Shown one piece after another: positions 56,003-64,000 of a stretch of DNA of 64,000 bases (position 1 is its first letter; each line of letters starts with the position of its first letter). The stretch is from Actinomyces sp. ph3 (GTDB lineage Bacteria; Actinomycetota; Actinomycetes; Actinomycetales; Actinomycetaceae), in assembly GCF_000308055.1 (NCBI RefSeq), contig NZ_CAGY01000001.1, forward strand, positions 248,001-312,000, read 5' to 3'. The notes under the pieces were generated by a model. The model had not been told where the DNA came from, ran no database searches, and was given only the letters and a program-made list of their open reading frames with translations. A program made the translations under genes and the position numbers.

Positions 56003-56431
56003 CTAATCAACATCTGCAATCACTGGTTCTTCCTCAACCGGAACCTCACGAATTATGCGTGATAAAGCGACCCCAAGACCACCAAAAACAACAAAATGCT
56101 CACAAATCAGAACAAGTCCGGTAACAATCGCAGATGCCCCCAAGGCTTTACTCAGAAACAATCCACCGATCAAGATGGCAAATGTTCCGAACATATGAAC
56201 CCATATCCACATCGGTCGGGTAGTTGCATCACTACGAATCATGGCGCCAAGGCACAGATGCGTGACAGCGCCCAATGCCAACATAAGTACAGGAAGAAGC
56301 AAGCTACGCAGGCTGTATCCGACGCATGCCTGCCATACACCGACAATCAGGGCGCCGGCAGCAATAACACCCCACAGGCGGCGCATGATCAGATGAATAT
56401 CCTTCTCATGCGTCTGCAAAGAATCACTCAT
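56003..56431 (-). CDS. Four-TM protein in the atpI position
   Basis: The 142-residue protein has four membrane segments and sits between the wecA-like gene and atpB, where atpI lies in other bacteria. AtpI assists c-ring assembly, but sequence similarity to known AtpI is low by eye. The start overlaps the preceding stop by four bases (ATGA). It is called by position and topology. Confidence 0.75.
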   Translation of the reverse strand: MSDSLQTHEKDIHLIMRRLWGVIAAGALIVGVWQACVGYSLRSLLLPVLMLALGAVTHLCLGAMIRSDATTRPMWIWVHMFGTFAILIGGLFLSKALGASAIVTGLVLICEHFVVFGGLGVALSRIIREVPVEEEPVIADVD

Positions 56432-57579
56432 GCATTTTCCTTAGGGCTTTCGGGAGCGGTAGCTTCAACGTGATCTTGACGCGCACTCCGACGTGCGCGC
56501 GTAAAAGCGGGGAATTCTGAAGCGGTGAGCCAGATGCCCAAGGCCAGTGCCGGAAGCGCACACAGTGCAACACGCTTCCAGTCATGGACAAGAATGGCGA
56601 CCGGAGGAAAAGCTACTAGGGCTGTCCACATCCACAAGATTGCGACAACGCCTCGGTGTGAGTGTCCCCTAGCAAGTAGACGGTCATGGAAGTGCGAGCG
56701 ATCCGCATGGAAGGGACTCTTCCCCCTGAGCATCCGTCGAATCGTGGTGACGACAAGATCTCCAATGGGCACGCAGATGACCGAGATAGGAAGCAATAGA
56801 GGAAGGAAGGAAACCAACAGCTGCTGTCCGCCTAAAACAGAAGGGTCAACCTGGCCCGTAACGATGATTCCCGCAGCGGCCAGAACCAAGCCCATTGTTT
56901 CAGAGCCGCCACCCATCATGATCGAGGATGGATGGAAGTTGAACCACAAGAAGCCCAAGCAAACTCCAACCAAGGTAATGACCGCCAAAGACGCCGTCGT
57001 CGCGTATGAAGCCGCCCCCATGATCCGCGTGAGCACATAGGAATAGACGAAAAATGCCGCAGCTCCGATGCCGACAACACCAGCGGCCAAACCATCCAGA
57101 CCGTCAATGAAGTTCACCGCATTCATGATTCCGACGATCAGGAAAACGGTAAGCATCAAGGAGAGGCGCGAGGAGCCAATGGTGACGCCAAAAATTGGGA
57201 AACTGACCAATTGCACGCCGTTGAAGGCCATCGATCCTGCGATCAGGATTTGTCCGGAAAGTTTCGTCAGCCAGTCCAATTCCACAACATCATCAACGAC
57301 GCCGAGTATGCACATCGCGAGTGCTCCCACGACAACAGCCCAGGCAGCATTCGTTTCGAAGAGAGGCGCCATATAGGGAATTCGGGCACTGATGAGCATC
57401 GTGATCACCAGAGCAATGGTGATCGCGATTCCTCCAAGTCGAGGAATCGGAGTGGATTGGATATCTCTGCTGCGCAGTTTGGGGACAATCCCCCAACGCA
57501 GGCATGCCCAGCGGACCAGCGGTGTCAGCAGCACAGTGAGTGCGCCGGCCACGACCATCAGCAGGACATAAACCTTCAC
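56428..57579 (-). CDS. WecA/MraY-superfamily glycosyl-phosphate transferase, altered motif
   Basis: The 383-residue membrane protein has about ten membrane segments and most WecA-type motifs: STPIPRLGG, GVVDDVVELDWLTKL (Asp96, Asp97), NAVNFIDGLDGLAAG (153-167) and HADRSHFHDRLLARGHSH. It would link a GlcNAc-1-phosphate-type sugar to decaprenyl/undecaprenyl phosphate for wall polymers. The usual MGDSGS motif reads MGGGSETMG (222-230), so its aspartate is missing. It starts with GTG at 57579 after GGAG. The position matches rfe/wecA in mycobacteria. Confidence 0.9.
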   Translation of the reverse strand: MKVYVLLMVVAGALTVLLTPLVRWACLRWGIVPKLRSRDIQSTPIPRLGGIAITIALVITMLISARIPYMAPLFETNAAWAVVVGALAMCILGVVDDVVELDWLTKLSGQILIAGSMAFNGVQLVSFPIFGVTIGSSRLSLMLTVFLIVGIMNAVNFIDGLDGLAAGVVGIGAAAFFVYSYVLTRIMGAASYATTASLAVITLVGVCLGFLWFNFHPSSIMMGGGSETMGLVLAAAGIIVTGQVDPSVLGGQQLLVSFLPLLLPISVICVPIGDLVVTTIRRMLRGKSPFHADRSHFHDRLLARGHSHRGVVAILWMWTALVAFPPVAILVHDWKRVALCALPALALGIWLTASEFPAFTRARRSARQDHVEATAPESPKENA

Positions 57580-57598
57580 GGCGTCGATGTCTCCTCCC

Positions 57599-58243
57599 TC
57601 ACCGAGCTAGGGGCTGGTAGTCCAGCACCCTGGCGATATCTTCTACGCTCAGCGCTCCTTCGCGAAGTACGCGAGCCTGTCCGTGTGCACAATCGATAAT
57701 TGTGGACGGTTGTGCGCTCTGGGTCGGCCCCGAATTCACGTAGTAGTCTACCGTGCCACGGAAGTATCCGAGCGCTTCATCAATATTTGTCGCAGGAGGT
57801 TCTCCCGTTAGATTGGCTGAGGTCACTGCCATCGGCCCCACGGCCTCGAGTAGCTCACACACTTGCTGATGATTGGGCATGCGAAGCGCGACAGTACCGT
57901 GAGTTTTTCCCAGATCCCAGTTCACACTGGGGTTTGCACGCACAATCAGAGTCAGCGCACCCGGCCAGAAGGCTTTCATCAGCCCAATGGCATCCTCGTC
58001 AAGGTCAATTGAGACGCTTTGTGCTTGCTCAACAGAGGCGACGAGTACAGGAGGCGGCATTGTCTCTCCGCGGCCTTTCGCCGCAAGAAGACGACGAACG
58101 CCCTCGTGATCGTCGGCGGATACACCGATTCCATAAACGGTATCAGTTGGCAGGACAACCAACGCGCCCTCGCAGATCTGGCTTTTAAGGAGGTCGAGTT
58201 CCTCCTTTGCCCAGCCATGAGAGCACTCAAAAATATGTTCCAC
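57599..58243 (-). CDS. L-threonylcarbamoyladenylate synthase (Sua5/YwlC/TsaC)
   Basis: The 214-residue enzyme makes threonylcarbamoyl-AMP for the t6A37 modification of tRNA. It has LVVLPTDTVYGIGVSADDHE, KGRGETMPPPVLVAS and AVTSANLTGEPPATN, and lacks the extra C-terminal domain of long Sua5. It starts with GTG at 58243, six bases after the prmC stop; the ribosome-binding site is weak, suggesting coupling. Confidence 0.94.
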   Translation of the reverse strand: MEHIFECSHGWAKEELDLLKSQICEGALVVLPTDTVYGIGVSADDHEGVRRLLAAKGRGETMPPPVLVASVEQAQSVSIDLDEDAIGLMKAFWPGALTLIVRANPSVNWDLGKTHGTVALRMPNHQQVCELLEAVGPMAVTSANLTGEPPATNIDEALGYFRGTVDYYVNSGPTQSAQPSTIIDCAHGQARVLREGALSVEDIARVLDYQPLAR

Positions 58244-58249
58244 TGTGAA

Positions 58250-59119
58250 TTACTTTCTCTGTGTTTTCCAAGCGATAAGGAAGCGCTCAACCCCACTTAG
58301 ATCTTTGCGGGTATGCACCTGAGCAAATCCGTTCATCACCGCGATTTGCCGAAGCGTTTGTGCCTGCGAGGGAGAGTGCTCCATAGCCAGCATCCCACCG
58401 CTGACAAGAAGATCACGCGAACGTTCAATAATCCGGCGAGGAATCTCAGTACCGTCGTCTCCCCCACCGTAGAGGGCGCGCTCGGGGTCCCGCTGTGCCT
58501 CAATTTGCGTCGGCGCTTCCTGAGCTGGCACATAGGGCGGGTTTGTCACGACCAATGCGGTTTTTCCATTGAGGTCGCGGATAGTGTCGGGGGCCGTTGC
58601 GTCGCCCTTGACGAGGCGAATCTGGGCTTTCGGGTATCGAGCGAGGTTGCGCTCGGCGTAAGCAAAAGCATCTGAGTCAATTTCCACAGCTGTCACCTGG
58701 TGCCCAGTTTCAGTAGAAAGTGCAAGCGCGATCGCTGCAGACCCGGTACACAGATCAACCCATTCACCATCAGGAAATGCTCCGGAGCTCGCCAGCTCTT
58801 CAACATGTTCGACAAGTATCTCGGTTTCGGGCCGGACAGTGAAGACCCCTTCACCACCTGAAAGAACAAGGCCCCTGAAATACATTTCACCGGTCACATG
58901 GCTTCGCGGGTGGCGAAGGGCACGTTGGGTGACTGCGGCGCGGTAGGCGGCCTCGTTGGTCGGAGGAACCTCGCGGGGGGCAAATAGCAAAGAATCGACG
59001 CCCAAGGCCCACGTCAAGAGGTAGCGCGCCTCGGCTACTGGAGTCGCTCCCCCTTCGTCGCCTTCAAGGGTGCTCAGGCGGGATGCACCCCACGCGATCA
59101 GCTCAGCTTGCGAACTCAT
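58250..59119 (-). CDS. prmC: Peptide chain release factor N5-glutamine methyltransferase
   Basis: The 289-residue SAM-dependent enzyme methylates the Gln of the GGQ motif in release factors. It has [17 protein letters not shown] and VVTNPPYVP (the NPPY substrate site). It overlaps prfA by four bases (ATGA), which couples it to its own substrate RF1, a classic pairing. Confidence 0.95.
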   Translation of the reverse strand: MSSQAELIAWGASRLSTLEGDEGGATPVAEARYLLTWALGVDSLLFAPREVPPTNEAAYRAAVTQRALRHPRSHVTGEMYFRGLVLSGGEGVFTVRPETEILVEHVEELASSGAFPDGEWVDLCTGSAAIALALSTETGHQVTAVEIDSDAFAYAERNLARYPKAQIRLVKGDATAPDTIRDLNGKTALVVTNPPYVPAQEAPTQIEAQRDPERALYGGGDDGTEIPRRIIERSRDLLVSGGMLAMEHSPSQAQTLRQIAVMNGFAQVHTRKDLSGVERFLIAWKTQRK

Positions 59120-60216
59120 ACATGTGCATCGGCGGAGGCGAGACGTTCGGCCTCATCTGCGCTTTGAAGAGATTCAATAACCGGGTCAAGCGCGCCATCA
59201 AGCACCTGATCAAGGTTATAAGCCTTGAAACCACTGCGGTGATCAGCAATGCGATTCTCGGGGAAGTTGTACGTACGAACACGTTCCGAGCGGTCAACAG
59301 TACGAACCTGAGAAAGGCGCTGTGCCGAGGCCTCAGCCTCACGCTTGGCTTTTGCTTCAGCTGCTAAACGCGAAGCAAGAACGCGAAGCGCGGCCTCTTT
59401 ATTTTGAAGCTGAGACTTCTCATTTTGCATGGAAACGACGATGCCCGAAGGAAGGTGGGTAATACGGACAGCTGAATCGGTGGTATTCACCGACTGCCCA
59501 CCCGGACCTGAGGAACGATAGACATCAATTCGCAAATCATTGGGGTCAATGACAATCTCATCATCGACTTCAAGTTCGGGCATGACGAAAACGCCCGCAG
59601 CACTGGTATGCACACGCCCCTGCGACTCGGTAACGGGAACGCGCTGTACTCGGTGCACTCCCCCTTCATACTTCAGGTGTGCCCACACGCCTTCATCAGG
59701 TGCGGGGTTACCAGATGCTCTAATCGCAAGGGTGACTTCTTTGAAACCGCCAAGCTCGGTGTAAGTGGAGGACAGCTCAGTGGTCTTCCACCCCTTCGAA
59801 TCCGCGTAGCGCAGATACATCCGGGCAAGATCTGCAGCAAAGAGTGCGGATTCTTCACCGCCTTCACCTGCTTTGATTTCCAAGATGACATCACAGGCAT
59901 CATCGGGATCCCTGGGTGCAAGGATAGACAGAAGATGTTCGTGAGCAATTCGCTCTGCTTCTTCCAATGCGGGAATTTCCTCTGCGAAAGAGGAATCGTC
60001 TTCGGCAAGCTCCCTCGCGGCCTCGAGATCTCCCTGCGCGTGCTCGAGCTGATCTGCAGCGGCTTTAATGCGCGAAAGCTCCGCGTAACGACGAGAGACT
60101 TGCTTGAGAAGCTTGGGGGAAGAAAGGACCTCCGGATCAGACATTCGAGTTTCAAGCTGCGCGTGTTCGTCAAGTAGCGCGTCCAATGCGGAGAATTCTT
60201 CTCCAAGAGCACTCAT
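59116..60216 (-). CDS. prfA: Peptide chain release factor 1
   Basis: The 366-residue RF1 terminates translation at UAG and UAA. The stop-codon-reading tripeptide is PVT in [14 protein letters not shown] (PAT in E. coli), and the catalytic GGQ lies in [20 protein letters not shown]. It is preceded by rpmE and a strong terminator at 60266, so it probably has its own promoter in the short gap. Confidence 0.97.
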   Translation of the reverse strand: MSALGEEFSALDALLDEHAQLETRMSDPEVLSSPKLLKQVSRRYAELSRIKAAADQLEHAQGDLEAARELAEDDSSFAEEIPALEEAERIAHEHLLSILAPRDPDDACDVILEIKAGEGGEESALFAADLARMYLRYADSKGWKTTELSSTYTELGGFKEVTLAIRASGNPAPDEGVWAHLKYEGGVHRVQRVPVTESQGRVHTSAAGVFVMPELEVDDEIVIDPNDLRIDVYRSSGPGGQSVNTTDSAVRITHLPSGIVVSMQNEKSQLQNKEAALRVLASRLAAEAKAKREAEASAQRLSQVRTVDRSERVRTYNFPENRIADHRSGFKAYNLDQVLDGALDPVIESLQSADEAERLASADAHV

Positions 60217-60265
60217 GTCTGATCCTTCCTGCGGGAGTAGTTCAAGGGTAGCTGTTTAAACACAT

Positions 60266-60298
60266 CGGCGCCGACGACCATAAGTCGTCGGCGCCGAG
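60266..60298 (-). terminator. Terminator of rpmE
   Basis: CGGCGCCGACGAC and its exact complement (13 bp) surround a 5-base loop, with GTGTTT after it on the minus strand. Confidence 0.85.
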
Positions 60299-60305
60299 TA
60301 AAAGC

Positions 60306-60527
60306 TCACTTGGAGGGGCGTACGCGCTTTCCGTAACGCGCCTCGAAACGGGCGACACGACCGCCGGTGTCGAGGATCTTCTGCTTGCCGGTGTAGAACG
60401 GGTGGCAAGCGGAGCAGACGTCCACGCGCATCTCGCCAGAGGTGATGGTGGAACGGGTGTGGAAGGTGTTGCCGCAGGTGCAGGTCACAACGGTATCCAC
60501 ATATTCGGGGTGAATGCCCTTCTTCAT
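60306..60527 (-). CDS. rpmE: 50S ribosomal protein L31 (zinc form)
   Basis: The 73-residue protein carries Cys16, Cys18, Cys38 and Cys41, the zinc ligands of the C+ form of L31 ([12 protein letters not shown] and [14 protein letters not shown]). It is monocistronic and has a terminator. A four-cysteine L31 beside a cysteine-free L32 elsewhere in the window implies that only one of the two binds zinc here. Confidence 0.97.
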   Translation of the reverse strand: MKKGIHPEYVDTVVTCTCGNTFHTRSTITSGEMRVDVCSACHPFYTGKQKILDTGGRVARFEARYGKRVRPSK

Positions 60528-60675
60528 GGAAATATCTCCTGGATCGTTTGGTGCTCCGGGTCCGAAATGCAGCGCTCATTGCATCTGGCAATGAGTCACC
60601 TTCTTCGATTCTCTCAAAGAAGCACTCCGGTGAGGCGGAAGCCGACATGACATTATGCCATGCGAATCGCTATTT

Positions 60676-60707
60676 TTTCACGCTCAGTTCATTCGCCGTG
60701 CGTGAAA
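60676..60707. terminator. Hairpin after the DUF5129-like gene
   Basis: TTTCACGC and GCGTGAAA form an 8-bp stem with a 16-base loop after the 60724 gene. There is no clear T-tract on the minus strand, so terminator function is uncertain. The surrounding 196-bp gap 60528-60723 otherwise holds only the rpmE promoter region. Confidence 0.45.
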
Positions 60708-60723
60708 TAGGTAATGCTCTGGT

Positions 60724-62388
60724 CTAGAACGACGAGGAAGACCCAGAGCCCGAGAAGCCCCCTCCTGAGCTTCCATAGTCGCTACTCGATGAATCGCTAC
60801 TGGGTGTCCACGTGTGTGCGGACTGATAATACGTACGGTCAGTCGATAGAGGTTGATAGAGGTACCAGTTATCCATGGAGGAGTTCCGACCCGCATAGGT
60901 ACCGAATGCGGCGGCCTTCAAGGCAGCAAGATCGATACCCGCGGACTGAGAGTTCAAGCGGATAGTTTTCGCGGGGTCGTAGTTATGCAGAACACCGTTC
61001 AGGTGGTAGTACCCGGTGTAATCGGCAGAATCGGCTGCTTCGCGTTCCTTCTGGGAGTTCTCCCACTGCTCGTAACGCTTATCGCTATTCGAGGAGGGAT
61101 CAGCCTTCAAGGACGCAAGAATAATTCCCTTTGCCCAACGGCGGGTGCCTTCAGCGATTTCATCGAGCTTCTCAAGAGCAGCGATTGGAGTAATACCGCC
61201 CTTTGCCAATTGCTCTTTGAGGGAGTCGATCAGCGCCATTTGCTGGCTGGACCACTGAAGGATTTCATCACGACCACGTATGGCATCTGGAGTGCCCATT
61301 TCCTCACTCACGGAAGTCACCAATTCACAGAGGACCTCGAGGTCTTCCATGACCGGGCCAATCTCTTTCATCCAGACGTCAACCCATCCGGCTCCCAGAT
61401 TGAAGAACTCAGCCGCAGCAGCGAAGGTGTCATCGCTCGCATCCATAGATTCGGTACGCTGACGCAAGTCGGCACTGGCGTTATTGAGCGCTGCGCTGAG
61501 AGTTTGCAAGAAGGTGGGATTACCGATTTCATCCCATTCTTTCGCGGCCTCGACGAAATCTGACTGATAGCGCTTATAGCGCATATCAAGTCCGGTCTTG
61601 TATTTGCCCGCATCCCCGATACCTGCGAATGCTTGCTCTGCACGGTAGCGATCTGCCTGAACAACATCCCAGTGTGCTCGCGCTTCACGAAGGTTCCGCT
61701 TTGTCAAGGAACGCAGACGGAACCCTCTGAGCAGGTTCGCTGCACCGGCAATCAGCAAGACGAAAGAATAGAAAGGCGGGACAGAGTCTTCCCCACCGTT
61801 ACCGGAAGAGTCCGGCACATATTTGGCAGCCGCCTGAGCTGCCTGGAGCATCCCCTGACTCCACTCACCGGATCGAAAATCATCCTTCGCAGCCTCTTGA
61901 ATTGTGCTTTGTTTTGACGAAGAAACCTTAACGTCTTCACCAAAATACGTCCCAACTTTTCGGTAGCTGGGGGAAACCGCAAGAATCACCAGGCCGTCTG
62001 CCCACTTATCCCGGCTCGCGGATAACCATTCTTTGTGGTTTGAACGGGCATAGTTCAAGACCGCTTCGTTGAGATTGCCAGTCGGCACGTTATCGGTTGA
62101 GAGAATCACCAGTTTAATTGGCTGACGAAATCCAATGGACTCCATAGCTGTACCCAAGGATTGCCCGTTGACATCTTCGAAGACTGATGATTGATCTTCA
62201 ACAACGACCTCAGGCGTAAAGTCGGCCTTACTTGCTCCGCTGATCCCGTTTTGAATAAAAGAACTCAGGAAAAACAGCGGACACACAGCCATCAGCACTA
62301 GCGAAAGCACTAATCGGATCACGCCACGTCGACGCGTGTTCTGAGATTTTTCGGGAGTTCCGGGTGAAGCTTGAGGTGTATTCGACAT
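60724..62388 (-). CDS. Membrane-anchored TPM/DUF5129-like protein with Ser/Gly tail
   Basis: The 554-residue protein has one N-terminal membrane segment (about 22-45), an extracytoplasmic TPM-like domain with KLVILSTDNVPTGNLNEAVL and DGLVILAVSP, a second membrane segment near residue 208, and a ~300-residue mostly helical cytoplasmic part. It ends in a low-complexity SSGGGFSGSGSSSSF tail, typical of TPM-domain proteins. The function is unknown, possibly membrane protein quality control. It interrupts the rho-rpmE neighbourhood that is direct in mycobacteria. Confidence 0.8.
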   Translation of the reverse strand: MSNTPQASPGTPEKSQNTRRRGVIRLVLSLVLMAVCPLFFLSSFIQNGISGASKADFTPEVVVEDQSSVFEDVNGQSLGTAMESIGFRQPIKLVILSTDNVPTGNLNEAVLNYARSNHKEWLSASRDKWADGLVILAVSPSYRKVGTYFGEDVKVSSSKQSTIQEAAKDDFRSGEWSQGMLQAAQAAAKYVPDSSGNGGEDSVPPFYSFVLLIAGAANLLRGFRLRSLTKRNLREARAHWDVVQADRYRAEQAFAGIGDAGKYKTGLDMRYKRYQSDFVEAAKEWDEIGNPTFLQTLSAALNNASADLRQRTESMDASDDTFAAAAEFFNLGAGWVDVWMKEIGPVMEDLEVLCELVTSVSEEMGTPDAIRGRDEILQWSSQQMALIDSLKEQLAKGGITPIAALEKLDEIAEGTRRWAKGIILASLKADPSSNSDKRYEQWENSQKEREAADSADYTGYYHLNGVLHNYDPAKTIRLNSQSAGIDLAALKAAAFGTYAGRNSSMDNWYLYQPLSTDRTYYQSAHTWTPSSDSSSSDYGSSGGGFSGSGSSSSF

Positions 62389-62448
62389 GAAGCTTTTCTC
62401 CTAACGCAGACTCACTGAGGATACGCGCACCGTCAAAGAGTAAACAAA

Positions 62449-62488
62449 CGGGGGCGAAAGGATTTCTCCTTCCGTCCCCGTAAGTCCC
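62449..62488 (-). terminator. Terminator of rho
   Basis: CGGGGACGGAAGG pairs with CCTTTCGCCCCCG across a short loop and is followed on the minus strand by TTTGTTTAC. Confidence 0.8.
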
Positions 62489-62493
62489 GCCGA

Positions 62494-64000
62494 TCAGTCG
62501 GCAGAAGGCACTTGCTTTTGAACCAGCATGAGGAATTCTGCGTTCGATTGCGTTTCCTTCAAGCGGTCCAAAACTGCTTCCAGTGCACTTTGCTGATCCA
62601 AAGTGCCCAAAACGCGGCGCAGCTTCCACATAATGCGCAGTTCTTCGGGCTTAAGCAGCATTTCTTCGCGACGTGTTCCCGAGGCATTGATGTCGATAGC
62701 CGGGAAGATTCGGCGGTCGGCAAGCTGGCGCGACAGACGCAGTTCCATGTTGCCCGTGCCCTTGAACTCTTCGAAGATCACCTCGTCCATCTTCGATCCG
62801 GTCTCAACAAGAGCCGAGGCGATGATAGTCAGCGATCCACCCTCGCGCAGGTTACGTGCGCCGCCAAAGAACTTCTTGGGCGGGTAGAGCGCCGAGGCGT
62901 CAACACCACCGGAGAGGATTCGACCCGAGGCCGGTGCGGCGAGGTTGTAGGCACGGGAAAGCCTGGTGATTGAGTCAAGAAGAACGACGACATCTTGACC
63001 GAGTTCAACCAGACGCTTGGCGCGTTCAATCGCCAGCTCTGCGACAATTGCGTGATCCGATGCGGGACGGTCAAAGGTTGAAGCAATAACCTCACCCTTG
63101 ACGATGGAGCGCATATCGGTCACTTCTTCAGGACGCTCATCAACCAGAACAACCATGAGGTGAACCTCGGGGTTATTCAATTCGATTGCCTTGGCAATCT
63201 GCTGAATAACCATGGTCTTGCCGGCCTTCGGAGGCGAAACGATCAAACCACGCTGTCCCTTGCCGATGGGGGCAACCAAGTCGATGACGCGAGGAGTGAA
63301 GGCCTTTGCTGAGGTCTCCATTCGCAATTGCTGGTCGGGGTAAATCGGGGTGAGCTTGGAGAACTCGCGGCGAGCCTGCGCGTCCTCAATGCTCATGCCA
63401 TTAACCGAGTCAACGCGAACCAGCGCGTTGTACTTCTGGCGCTGGCGCTCACCTTCACGGGGTGCGCGAACCGCACCTGCGACAGCATCACCTGGCCGCA
63501 GTCCCCAGCGACGAACATTGCCGAGGGTAACGTAAACATCGTTGGGCCCGGGCAAGTAGCCGGAGGTACGAACGAATGCGTGGTTTTCTTGAACGTCCAA
63601 GATGCCCGCAATCGGTGCAAGATTCTCTTCGGAGACCGGGGCTGACTCGCGACGCTCGCCACGCTCAACGCGTTCATTGCGCTCACCGCGTTCACGACGT
63701 CCCTCACGTCCGCGTCCACGGCGGCGTCCTTCGCGATCGCGACGGGAACGATCGCGGGCCTCGGGATCATCACTATCGGGAAGGGCAATCTCGATGTGCT
63801 GCGCGGGTGCGGGAGCACTTTCCTCTTCTTCGTGACGGGTCGGGGTCGGCAGATCCAGGGTAACGGTCTGCGGTTCTGCAGCTTCACTGGAGACAACGCG
63901 ACGACGACGGCTCTTTCGCGGAAGGCCAGCGTCGTTCGAGGGACGCTCTTCCGAGGTTGACTGCGAAACAGGAGTGGGCAGTTCAATATTGATCTGCGGG
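62494..64000 (-). CDS. rho: Transcription termination factor Rho, C-terminal part
   Basis: The frame runs off the right edge. From 63600 the conserved RNA-binding and RecA-type core is complete, with [20 protein letters not shown] (P-loop), [13 protein letters not shown]-type Q-loop region and the [12 protein letters not shown] motor segment. Upstream of 63600 lies the actinobacterial Arg/Glu/Asp-rich insertion domain, with three short repeats of the type xI/VxLxLPTP ([24 protein letters not shown]). Rho is an RNA-dependent ATPase terminating transcription. The N-terminus and start are outside the window. Confidence 0.95.
   Translation of the reverse strand, partial: PQINIELPTPVSQSTSEERPSNDAGLPRKSRRRRVVSSEAAEPQTVTLDLPTPTRHEEEESAPAPAQHIEIALPDSDDPEARDRSRRDREGRRRGRGREGRRERGERNERVERGERRESAPVSEENLAPIAGILDVQENHAFVRTSGYLPGPNDVYVTLGNVRRWGLRPGDAVAGAVRAPREGERQRQKYNALVRVDSVNGMSIEDAQARREFSKLTPIYPDQQLRMETSAKAFTPRVIDLVAPIGKGQRGLIVSPPKAGKTMVIQQIAKAIELNNPEVHLMVVLVDERPEEVTDMRSIVKGEVIASTFDRPASDHAIVAELAIERAKRLVELGQDVVVLLDSITRLSRAYNLAAPASGRILSGGVDASALYPPKKFFGGARNLREGGSLTIIASALVETGSKMDEVIFEEFKGTGNMELRLSRQLADRRIFPAIDINASGTRREEMLLKPEELRIMWKLRRVLGTLDQQSALEAVLDRLKETQSNAEFLMLVQKQVPSAD

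Overview
The window reads as chromosomal sequence of a moderately GC-rich actinobacterium, most likely of the family Actinomycetaceae (Actinomyces/Schaalia-like). The taxon is inferred from gene content and order: the run rho ... rpmE-prfA-prmC-sua5-wecA-like-atpI-like-atpBEFHAGDC-DUF2550 ... nucS and the run etfB-etfA-nifS-mnmA match the order known from Mycobacterium. NucS-type mismatch repair, GlgE-type alpha-glucan metabolism, a DtxR regulator and frequent leaderless starts also fit. No rRNA, CRISPR array, insertion sequence or intact prophage is visible.

Layout. 1-2.2 kb: partial malQ behind a stand-alone PTS EIIB gene, then tesB. 2.2-5.3 kb: ettA, an SSB paralogue and orn, all minus. 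5.4-10.9 kb: ilvA, a receiver-less winged-helix regulator, and a metF-metE operon with a structured leader that also holds a short Cys-containing upstream ORF. 10.96-12.1 kb: tRNA-Arg(TCT) with an XRE gene reading antisense into it, a gene fragment and an unknown gene, which looks like an old integration site. 12.4-18.2 kb: lactate module lldP, a lipoprotein and lutABC. 18.3-23.7 kb: DUF421 protein, rpmF, yigZ, cysK-cysE, a GNAT and a Nei-type glycosylase. 23.7-29.7 kb: leuS, a HIT protein, dtxR-like gene, two tandem tRNA-Lys, an orphan antitoxin-like gene, bcp and tRNA-Leu. 29.7-33.8 kb: etfB-etfA-nifS-mnmA. 33.9-41.7 kb: glgX, trpS, glgE, glgB. 41.8-45.1 kb: an uncharacterised three-gene envelope cassette. 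45.2-64 kb: a long minus-strand stretch from rho to a small zinc-ribbon-like gene, including the whole ATP synthase operon.

How the parts fit. The cell appears to take up lactate (LldP), oxidise it (LutABC) and conserve energy through a proton-type F1Fo ATP synthase whose epsilon subunit lacks the C-terminal helical domain. Alpha-glucan is built and remodelled by GlgE, GlgB, GlgX and MalQ. Sulfur flows through CysE-CysK to cysteine, through NifS-MnmA to tRNA thiolation, and through MetF-MetE to methionine. NucS is translationally coupled to an AlkZ/YcaQ-like glycosylase, which suggests a DNA-repair pair.

Limits. All calls come from reading the sequence by eye. Start codons were chosen from ribosome-binding sites, -10 elements and family N-termini, and alternatives are given where they exist. 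I found no clearly new multi-gene system. The best leads are the metF-metE leader, the tRNA-Arg scar, the altered WecA-family active-site motif and the 41.8-45.1 kb cassette.
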